Shown here piece by piece: positions 8,914-16,674 of a stretch of DNA of 64,000 nucleotides (the first letter of the stretch is position 1; every line of letters begins with the position of its first letter). Source of the stretch: Candidatus Hydrogenedens sp. (GTDB taxonomy: Bacteria > Hydrogenedentota > Hydrogenedentia > Hydrogenedentales > JAEUWI01); assembly GCA_016125095.1 (NCBI GenBank), contig WGMK01000018.1, positions 1 through 64,000 of the forward strand, in the 5' to 3' direction. Made by a program: the position numbers and the translations under genes. The notes beneath the pieces were generated by a model. The model saw nothing but the letters and a program-made list of their open reading frames with translations. It did no database searches and was not told the DNA's origin.

Positions 8914-10454
8914 CAACCCTGTCAAAGTTCCTCGAATCCCCATGGCAAGAGTCTGATGCGCACGATGCGTATCGGAACAGCTTTCTGCACATGCGGCCCG
9001 CACCCGAGTATGCCACTGGAGAAGTCATTCTGGCATCGCTGTATCGTAATATCGGCTTCAGTACTTCCGGAGTGTCGGAAGGCAAAGTGCCAGCAATGGG
9101 GAGGGGTTTTCACAAGTCACTTGAGTCAGGACGCCGCCCCAATAACGTTCCGGGTGTTTTTGAGCCAGCTGCCTGGGAAGAGACCGTGACTGGGACGCTT
9201 AGATCACCTAGGCAGCCCAATCAGACCGCAAAGCGCCTCCTGCAAATGGCCCCGATTGTGCCGGACGCCACACTTTACTGCTTGTCCGCACGCAATTCGG
9301 CAAATTCTTGGAATCCAGGAGCACTTGTAAAGAGCATGGTCTCTCTGGCGAAGAGGGCAAGTCTGGGAGGCCCGGATCTTTGGCGACAATTGTACCTGTC
9401 GCTATCAGTAACGCCTGGCGACGACGTGTGGGCAATTGCCCTCGACCGCGAGTTTAAGTCTTGGCGAGATAAGAAGTCTGCAATTGAGTGGAGCGAGCCG
9501 CTGCCGCTCGAAACAGGAAAGGCCGCGCAATTCTGGAATGAGGATGGGCAGCTTACGGCAATTCCAGCCAATCAATTTGTGGTAGACCTTGGCCACGCCT
9601 TGACTCGCAAGGGTCTACTAACAAGAAAGCAGTGGATTACCGCGATTGAGTCCTTGCTGCGCATCGGGACGGCTTCGCACGTGCTGTGGCAGTGCCATGC
9701 AAACGCAACCCTTTGGAACACGATGGAGCGAGTATTGTTATACGATGAGCCCGCTCCTGATGAGTCTGAGTTGCGAAGGTCCCTCTCCACGGAGAGTGCG
9801 TTCTGGCGATATGGGCAGCTTGCCGCGCCTACGATAAGAGAACACGCACGGAACTTTGCGATCGCGCGAATAGCGCTGAATCTTCTCCTGTTCATGTTTG
9901 AATCCTCAGCCTTGAGGACCGTGCCGGATAACGGACTCGGTAACATAAAGTACATCGCGAACTTGCTTCAAGACCTTTACGAGCACAGAGCTGCCTTTCC
10001 AAAGTCCGAGTATCAAGACAGTCTCGCTGGACTTCTAGAAGAGCATCGCGCAGTTGTGTCTTGCAAAAGGGGCATTTCGTCCAATGTGAGTGAGTTCCTG
10101 CGACACTCCCTGGGGCAACGACAGACAAATGAAGCAGGCCTTGACAGCTATGACCAGGGCTACTTCCTCAGTAAGCGTGGATCCTACGCTTCAGCTCCCT
10201 GGGTACTTTCCATCGGCCCGGTTTCCGCCTTGACATTGGTTGACTGTTGTACGCAGACGAGCCGAGCGCCGCGAACGGTAAGCGATTTCGCAAATCACCT
10301 TGCAAGGTACGGAATTGAAGTGACTCCAGAGGAAGTCATGGCAAATGACCTTGGAAGGACGCTACGAAACCTAAATCTGGTGCTGGACAGCCCGGACGCG
10401 GAAGGTGGAATGGTGCTTGTAAGTCCGTTCCAAGGCAGGTCTGCAATAGGATGA
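8910..10454 (+). CDS. DptG-like protein, middle gene of the restriction operon
   Basis: A 514-residue soluble protein with no nucleotide-binding motif and no signal or membrane segment. It is rich in W and R, with a conserved-looking C-terminal block around residues 410-440 (Y-D-Q-G-Y-F-L, then P-W-V-L-S-I-G-P). It overlaps the upstream ATPase gene by 4 bp and lies 7 bp before the HerA-like gene, so the three are one translation unit. By position it corresponds to DptG, a structural or adaptor subunit of unknown biochemistry in the dptFGH set. Sequence alone does not prove homology. It could equally be a subunit of another HerA-based system. Confidence 0.5.
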   Translation: MTTLSKFLESPWQESDAHDAYRNSFLHMRPAPEYATGEVILASLYRNIGFSTSGVSEGKVPAMGRGFHKSLESGRRPNNVPGVFEPAAWEETVTGTLRSPRQPNQTAKRLLQMAPIVPDATLYCLSARNSANSWNPGALVKSMVSLAKRASLGGPDLWRQLYLSLSVTPGDDVWAIALDREFKSWRDKKSAIEWSEPLPLETGKAAQFWNEDGQLTAIPANQFVVDLGHALTRKGLLTRKQWITAIESLLRIGTASHVLWQCHANATLWNTMERVLLYDEPAPDESELRRSLSTESAFWRYGQLAAPTIREHARNFAIARIALNLLLFMFESSALRTVPDNGLGNIKYIANLLQDLYEHRAAFPKSEYQDSLAGLLEEHRAVVSCKRGISSNVSEFLRHSLGQRQTNEAGLDSYDQGYFLSKRGSYASAPWVLSIGPVSALTLVDCCTQTSRAPRTVSDFANHLARYGIEVTPEEVMANDLGRTLRNLNLVLDSPDAEGGMVLVSPFQGRSAIG

Positions 10455-10461
10455 CGCCAAC

Positions 10462-13400
10462 GTGAGCCACTTCTTGAAGATCGTCGAAGAATACGTGAGA
10501 GGCGAGCTATCCTCTGCGCTGAGCGCATCTCAGACACACCAGCTGCGAATGGTATTCCAGGGGCCGCCGAGCAGTGTGCTTGAGGAGTTGTACGAAGCAC
10601 TAACCGCAGACGATGGATTCGTCAACTTAGACGTTGCCGATCGAAAAGTCTCGTTGCCGGTGTACTTGCTTGATTCCGCCGCTCCTCCCACCACGCACAT
10701 GAAGTCTTCCATTTGTGGCCAAGAGCATCTCGTTCGAGTTCGTACGAGTGATTGCCAGGCCTTTCTTGTACTGTTGCCGCCCTCCGAGCAGATTAACCTC
10801 TCCCTTGAAACCGCGATGTTCCATGTCGGCCCGAGCAGAAGCGCGACTAGCTTGGGCCTGTGGAGGGCACACCCGTTGATAAGTCGCCTGATCGGCGAAG
10901 GCATTAGGCGTCGATGCCTGTCTTCGCAAGGCAAGGAGGCTTCGCCGCTCATCAGTCAGGCTCTGGAGGAAGCCTGGGAAGTAGACGACAAGTATAGGGA
11001 CAAGCGAACAATCTGGAACTTGCTGCGACGGCTCAACGATTCAAAGCTTGCTGATATCCCGCTGCACAATCAACTTGCCTCGATTCTTGGCTTCGCATCC
11101 TGCGACTCGGAGGAATTTGGAGGAAAGGAACATCAGGGGCTCATCGAGCAAATCGCCCGGTTTATTGAATCAAGGGGCATAGTCGCCGGAATCGGCGAGT
11201 TGGTGGAAGCCGCCGAACCGGAACTCAGCGAACCGCTTCAGGAGTTTAGGTCCCATTTGATCCGGAAATGCAGGACGCCAGACATCTTTTCGGCAATTCC
11301 GCTGGGCTCTTACTCACCAATTGAAGGCATAGAGCAAGTTTCTTCGCCGGGCTGGTGGTCTACCTTATCCGTTGAGGTATGGCGGCGGCTGCTTGACAAG
11401 CCAGAGGACGTAGCTCCAGTTGACGGCCCGAGCATAACAGTTGACAATATACTGGCACCTCGAACCGGGAACTCTCCCTATGTAGTTCAAGGGCGGCCAT
11501 CGTTCCTCATTCAGAACGATACAAGTGCCTTGATTAGGCTCGAAGTATCGAGAGCAGTCGGACGAAAGAGCTTCGAGCAGCTGGCGACGGTAGAGGTCAG
11601 CGGTGCCTCCGAGCAGGCATGGGTCGATGATGAGCCTCCCCAGCATGATTCTAACCTACGCTACAGATTTGAAGCCGACGGTGTGAGAACCGTCACGATT
11701 CCCGTCATTGCCTTGGATAGCTTCAACCCCGGAATCTGCGTCTATTCGCGCACGGCCAGCCAGATTTCGCAGGTCAAACTTAACACGAAGGCCATAGCCA
11801 ACGATGGCACGAAGGTCGCACGATACGAGTGGGACGCAAAGTTGAGGGGAATAGGGAGCCACCAACTTGACCTGTTCGTCTCTCGCCACATCAAGCTTGG
11901 CGCTGAGATGCTCGGGTACCAGACGTCAGCTGAAGAGGGCGACATAGCCTCTATCCCGATTAATCAAGCCTCCGAAAGCCATTTCGTTAGTATTTTACAA
12001 GTTGACGAACAGTGCTACTTTGAGTTCGAGGCGGTGAAGGGAGGCACGGCACACCCATATAGGTTTTCCGTGGTTACGGAAGACCACGTGCCCGCCGGAG
12101 TCACAAGCGAGTTTGGAAGACTGGTCCTTGAAAATCGGAGGGCCAAGACCAATGCGAACGTAGAACCAGAAAGTAACCGGCTTGTCGACTATGTGATATG
12201 GGCAATTGATGAAGACACCTCACATAACCCGGTACTTTTCGGCCCGGACTATCTCTCGTGCTGGAGGAAGCCAGACTGGGCATCAAGTCCCGCGCTGACA
12301 CAGTTCCATTTGGCCCTCGACCCGCGCCCATTCGGTCCCGAGAATACATTGCCGGAAACCCTAATTGCCTCGCGAGCTGCGGTTCTTAAACTACTCAGGA
12401 CCGCTCCCGGCCAGCAAGGGATCCCGATAGAACTGCATAGGCTTGGAGAGAAGATGCAGGCAAGGGAATTCTCGGCAGCGGTCGAGGAATACCTTGAACG
12501 GTATGTAAGCGCGCTGAGCAGCCACTACAACGCAACGGCTTGGATGGATACCATCGCGCTGCTTCGTCGTGAGGGCAATACCAATATGCTAGAGGCCACG
12601 CCCTACGCCCTGCTCCTTTCTCCGTTGCACCCTATCCGACTTGCCTGGCAGTGTCGCGCTCAGACCGTTATGAAGGATGCGTTGGATAGACACGAGGAGT
12701 GTCCTGGAGCGAGTGTCCTTAATTCTGCAACATTCCCGGATTGTCTAATGCTGCCCTGTCGCAATCCTACCGGGACTTCATCGTACAAGTATTATCTCGC
12801 GATGGAGAACTCCTCGGATTACTGGTCGGTATTGTGGGATAAGGACCGTATCGCTGAAGTCGCCTCGGTCTCTGAATCGACAATCTTTGGAGAGGAACTT
12901 GGCCTTCATGTTGAAGGGCTCACTGCTGGTTTCAGTACACAGCAGGTTGATCAATCGATTCGGGAGGTCCAACGATTGGTGAGCGCAAAGCCCCGTCTTG
13001 GGGTGGCAATCCACAGCGAGACGACGGGTGCAAGCGACTGCAACGAGGGTATACGTCAATGGGCAAGCTCCAATCTAGGACAAGGTGGCGGAAACAGCGA
13101 AAGAGATCCATGGTATGAGTTCGGTCGCAAATCGTTGGACATCTCTGACTTCAGAGATTCTGTCCTGCATCCCGAGCCCTCATGGTTGGCATCCCTCACG
13201 AAACAGAATGGCGCATCCGTGCAATGGTACTCGGCGAGTACCGAGACATGGGACGAGAGGAACGACCTCGCGCTGATAGCTCACCTGGGCACTGCGAGTC
13301 CAAGCGTGGATCTTCAGCAATTGCGCTCGCCCATTGACCGCACTGGCCTGTCTCGTCACCGGCTTAGGAAACAAGTGCCGGGCACAAGCCCGGCGTTCAT

Positions 13401-15858
13401 TGCAGAATCAAGGATTGGACGATTCTTCACTAACGATGCTTCAAATGCTCTGACACACCTTTTACTGTCTGCATTGGAAGCCCTAGAGTCGCGATGTGCT
13501 GAAACGTTTGACTCTTACGTATTCGCTCCCCGCCAAGACGTGTTGCGTACGGCACTTTCGACCTCAAGTTACTGCGCCGTCTCATCCTCAAGCGTGGATA
13601 CTGCATGTTTCTTCGGTGCTCACGGGGAGTTTTACCTCTGGGACTACGACCTGCCATCTTACGGACAGAAAGCAGGACGCGGGTGCGGCTACTATCTGCT
13701 TGCACGACTAAGCCCGACTCTTCAGGGTGCAGTTCAAACAGCCGTACTAAGGTTGAAGACTGGCGCTGATTTCTCAATGGCCCGAGCGGAAAGACTTCTA
13801 TTGGAGGTTTCGGCAAGAGGCATGCCCACGCTCAAGCGGCTTACGGCTGGGGGCACGACCTCGTTTGGGGAAGTGGGGGTGCTTGTTGCAGCGAGAATCC
13901 TTCAAAGGGGATCAGGGCAACAACTTTTGCTCGAAGGCCTAATTCCAGCGATTGAAAGGGAAGAATTCGTCAACCTCGTTGTACCAGCCGACCCGTTCCA
14001 GGGACAGTACGAGGACTTGCGGCGCTCCCTGAAGTTCGGTGACAGCAAGCGACCAGACTTGATTGTCATTAGCATTGCGCTTCTTTCACGCTCCCCCGTT
14101 GCGGTGAAAATCACACCAATCGAAGTAAAGGCGAGAAACAAGTCCATGTCTAGCGCTGAGCGACTTGAAGCTGTTGGCCAGGCGAAGTCGTTTTCCAGTC
14201 TCTTGAAGAAAATACAGGAGCTTGCTGCTCGGTCAGAACTTTGGGGTGTTGCCTGGCGAGACATGGTTTGTGCCTGGGTTGACTACGCCTTTCGCGTTTA
14301 CGGCCAGCTTCCCTCCTTCCAGAGTGTCGAGGGTTGGTCGCGCGTACATGGAGAACTTCTCGAACGACTGATGCGTGCCGAAATCGACATAGACGTGGAC
14401 GGGCTCGGCAGGCTCGTTTGTATCGAAGCAACGGATAGCTCCACTCGGGAAGACGTTGACGGAGACCGGTTTCTGGAGACGGTCGTACTGAGCCACTCAA
14501 ACGCGTTCGCAATCATTGACAACGAGCATTGTGAGCTTCTCGCAGGTCTAGGGAATCAACTTGGAGACTGGGATCTGCATCCGACGGTTCATACACCTGA
14601 AGATGACACCGCCCTCGACGACGCGGAAGAGCGCAGAACCACCACGGGGACCGTCGAGAAGGAGAGCCCGGCACCTATGCCCGACGCGGAGGAAACACCA
14701 GAGGATCAGGTAACGGCTTGCCCTAGGGGAATTAAGTTCGTAGTCGGGCATGTCCTGAATTCAATATCGAATGATACCCTAAGCTTCTTCCCAGGGAACA
14801 CGGCGCTAAATCAATTGAACGTAGGGATTGTCGGAGATTTGGGGACGGGAAAGACCCAATTGATTCAGGCACTTATTTACCAACTTGTAAGTGCGAAGGA
14901 AGACAATCGTGGAAAACCTCCACGGATTCTCATATTCGATTATAAAAAGGACTATTCAAAGCCTGAGTTTGTTGCGGCAACGGGAGCCCGGGTTGTAAAA
15001 CCGCATAAGATACCGCTCAACTTCTTCGACCTAAGGGACAGTGAGCGAACGCAGGCGGCGTGGCTTGAACGCTTTAAGTTCTTCTTCGACATCCTGAGCA
15101 AGATCTATGGCAATATCGGACCTGTGCAACGGGAGACCATCAAGACCGCAGTCCGTAAGAGTTACGAAGGGCAGATTGACGCGACTCGTTATCCGACGAT
15201 AATTGACGTATTTGAGGCCTACAAGCGGGAGAATGACGGGAAGGTCGATGTCCCGTACGGCATCATGAGCGATATCGTTGATGGAGAGTACTTCGAGGCC
15301 GATTCAGGGCGCGTTGAGCCGTTTTCCGCGTTTCTCGACGGTGTTGTCGTTGTTGACCTCGCGTCTGTTGGTCAGGACGACCGGACCAAAAACATGCTAG
15401 TTGTTATATTTCTAAACATGTTCTACGAGCACATGCTGAAGATACAAAAGCGGGAATTTCTTGGGAACAATCCTCAGGTGAGATTTGTCGACACGTTACT
15501 GTTGGTTGACGAGGCAGACAATATCATGAAGTACGAGTTTGATGTGCTGAGAAAAGTTCTGCTGCAGGGGCGCGAATTCGGAGTCGGGGTATTACTGGCC
15601 TCTCAGTACCTCTCTCATTTCCGCACTACAAACGAGAACTACCTCGAGCCACTCCTAACGTGGTTTATTCATAAGGTGCCAAATGTTAGCGTGAAGGATC
15701 TTCAGTCGGTGGGGCTGTCAGGAGTTGATCAATCGTACGTCGATCGAATTAAGGGTCTTGCTCAACACGAATGCTTGTTCAAGACACTGGACGTGAATAG
15801 TTCCTTCATGCGGGGAACTCCTTTCTACGAGATATTTCGTGACATTCGGGGCGACTAA
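10462..15858 (+). CDS. DptH-like giant protein: nuclease-like core plus C-terminal HerA/FtsK-type ATPase
   Basis: A 1798-residue protein from a GTG 7 bp after the previous stop. The first 1100 residues have no motif I recognise. A PD-(D/E)xK-like arrangement (P-D at 1198-1199, E-V-K at 1221-1223) suggests a nuclease fold near 1150-1300. An acidic linker follows (about 1380-1420), then a HerA/FtsK-type translocase ATPase with Walker A GDLGTGKT at 1458-1465 and Walker B L-L-V-D-E-A at 1680-1685. DptH of phosphorothioation-dependent restriction has the same size, the same G-D-L-G-T-G-K-T P-loop and the terminal position in its operon. With the methylase and Vsr upstream it would be the effector and motor of the locus. 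No dndBCDE sulfur-modification genes are present. Confidence 0.65.
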   Translation: MSHFLKIVEEYVRGELSSALSASQTHQLRMVFQGPPSSVLEELYEALTADDGFVNLDVADRKVSLPVYLLDSAAPPTTHMKSSICGQEHLVRVRTSDCQAFLVLLPPSEQINLSLETAMFHVGPSRSATSLGLWRAHPLISRLIGEGIRRRCLSSQGKEASPLISQALEEAWEVDDKYRDKRTIWNLLRRLNDSKLADIPLHNQLASILGFASCDSEEFGGKEHQGLIEQIARFIESRGIVAGIGELVEAAEPELSEPLQEFRSHLIRKCRTPDIFSAIPLGSYSPIEGIEQVSSPGWWSTLSVEVWRRLLDKPEDVAPVDGPSITVDNILAPRTGNSPYVVQGRPSFLIQNDTSALIRLEVSRAVGRKSFEQLATVEVSGASEQAWVDDEPPQHDSNLRYRFEADGVRTVTIPVIALDSFNPGICVYSRTASQISQVKLNTKAIANDGTKVARYEWDAKLRGIGSHQLDLFVSRHIKLGAEMLGYQTSAEEGDIASIPINQASESHFVSILQVDEQCYFEFEAVKGGTAHPYRFSVVTEDHVPAGVTSEFGRLVLENRRAKTNANVEPESNRLVDYVIWAIDEDTSHNPVLFGPDYLSCWRKPDWASSPALTQFHLALDPRPFGPENTLPETLIASRAAVLKLLRTAPGQQGIPIELHRLGEKMQAREFSAAVEEYLERYVSALSSHYNATAWMDTIALLRREGNTNMLEATPYALLLSPLHPIRLAWQCRAQTVMKDALDRHEECPGASVLNSATFPDCLMLPCRNPTGTSSYKYYLAMENSSDYWSVLWDKDRIAEVASVSESTIFGEELGLHVEGLTAGFSTQQVDQSIREVQRLVSAKPRLGVAIHSETTGASDCNEGIRQWASSNLGQGGGNSERDPWYEFGRKSLDISDFRDSVLHPEPSWLASLTKQNGASVQWYSASTETWDERNDLALIAHLGTASPSVDLQQLRSPIDRTGLSRHRLRKQVPGTSPAFIAESRIGRFFTNDASNALTHLLLSALEALESRCAETFDSYVFAPRQDVLRTALSTSSYCAVSSSSVDTACFFGAHGEFYLWDYDLPSYGQKAGRGCGYYLLARLSPTLQGAVQTAVLRLKTGADFSMARAERLLLEVSARGMPTLKRLTAGGTTSFGEVGVLVAARILQRGSGQQLLLEGLIPAIEREEFVNLVVPADPFQGQYEDLRRSLKFGDSKRPDLIVISIALLSRSPVAVKITPIEVKARNKSMSSAERLEAVGQAKSFSSLLKKIQELAARSELWGVAWRDMVCAWVDYAFRVYGQLPSFQSVEGWSRVHGELLERLMRAEIDIDVDGLGRLVCIEATDSSTREDVDGDRFLETVVLSHSNAFAIIDNEHCELLAGLGNQLGDWDLHPTVHTPEDDTALDDAEERRTTTGTVEKESPAPMPDAEETPEDQVTACPRGIKFVVGHVLNSISNDTLSFFPGNTALNQLNVGIVGDLGTGKTQLIQALIYQLVSAKEDNRGKPPRILIFDYKKDYSKPEFVAATGARVVKPHKIPLNFFDLRDSERTQAAWLERFKFFFDILSKIYGNIGPVQRETIKTAVRKSYEGQIDATRYPTIIDVFEAYKRENDGKVDVPYGIMSDIVDGEYFEADSGRVEPFSAFLDGVVVVDLASVGQDDRTKNMLVVIFLNMFYEHMLKIQKREFLGNNPQVRFVDTLLLVDEADNIMKYEFDVLRKVLLQGREFGVGVLLASQYLSHFRTTNENYLEPLLTWFIHKVPNVSVKDLQSVGLSGVDQSYVDRIKGLAQHECLFKTLDVNSSFMRGTPFYEIFRDIRGD

Positions 15859-15984
15859 CCAACTAATCGCTGGCCACCGTGAGGAGCAGACGTTTGTAAT
15901 ACAATGCCTCACACGTGGTAAATTCTAGGCGCTAGACGTTGCAGGTCCTGCGGTCGTTCTATCGTAGCTTGGTTTAGGTATTTC

Positions 15985-16010
15985 GCCCCATCCCCACTCG
16001 GGGATGGGGC
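15985..16010. terminator. Strong GC hairpin between convergent operons
   Basis: A perfect 11-bp stem (G then CCCCATCCCC, pairing with GGGGATGGGG then C) around a 4-base loop. It sits between the end of the giant ATPase gene (+) and the small gene at 16097 (-). There is no long T-run on either side, so it may act as a bidirectional terminator or insulator. The rest of 15859-16096 has no gene I can see. Confidence 0.55.
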
Positions 16011-16096
16011 TCCTCGATAATTCTAGATTAATTCCCGCATTCTGACCCAACAAGCTAGGTAGCTTGTCAAGAGTATCACCCGCATGGACACTTTCG

Positions 16097-16618
16097 TCAC
16101 TTCGGGTCGTCCGGAAAATGCTCCTCCCCACGGTGGAATTCAAGCGGGTGCTTGGTGCGCTGGAAGCGGGCCATGGCCTCGGCGCGGGTTTCGCCCCAGC
16201 GGATTGGCGGGGAGAGGCGGTGGGTGGTGGCGAGCTGCTGGAAGTGGACGCGGGGGTACTCCGCGTACATACACGGCAGCACTTCGATGTATACGGCCTT
16301 GCCCTCGGCTTGCGCGCAGGCGTTGGGTACGTCGCGCCACTCGGTCAGTTCCACGCCCAGGATCGCCATGTCACGCTGTAGCTGGACGAAATTCTCGACA
16401 CCGGGGAGTTCGTCGTGGAGTTTCAGCGTTCCGCGCTTCATCACCGGGGCGATGATGGTCAGCTGCCAGTCGACTTCCAATGCCATCTGCTCGGAGGTGG
16501 CACGACACTCGTCGACACGGACTAGGTAGACGCCGGGCGTGATGATGTCGCGGTCGCGTTCACAAGCTTTCGGGTGCCAGGGATTCTGGCTGTTATCGTT
16601 TTCGTCGTTCATGCTCAT
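16097..16618 (-). CDS. Small partner of the replication module (DUF669-like, tentative)
   Basis: A 173-residue acidic protein, last gene of a three-gene minus-strand set downstream of the primase-polymerase. After about 25 residues it has a beta-rich segment (I-T-P-G-V-Y-L-V-R-V) and then a region reading like the small beta-barrel proteins (DUF669 type) that phages encode beside replication genes. Those are suspected single-strand DNA binding or replication accessory proteins. No catalytic residues are visible. The 56-bp gap to the polymerase gene suggests shared transcription. The DUF669 relation is a guess from size, context and fold-like pattern. Confidence 0.6.
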   Translation of the reverse strand: MSMNDENDNSQNPWHPKACERDRDIITPGVYLVRVDECRATSEQMALEVDWQLTIIAPVMKRGTLKLHDELPGVENFVQLQRDMAILGVELTEWRDVPNACAQAEGKAVYIEVLPCMYAEYPRVHFQQLATTHRLSPPIRWGETRAEAMARFQRTKHPLEFHRGEEHFPDDPK

Positions 16619-16674
16619 ACCTTTCTGTATGCGTTATACCGCCCGGCGCACCACGCGCCGGGCGTGATTCCGAG

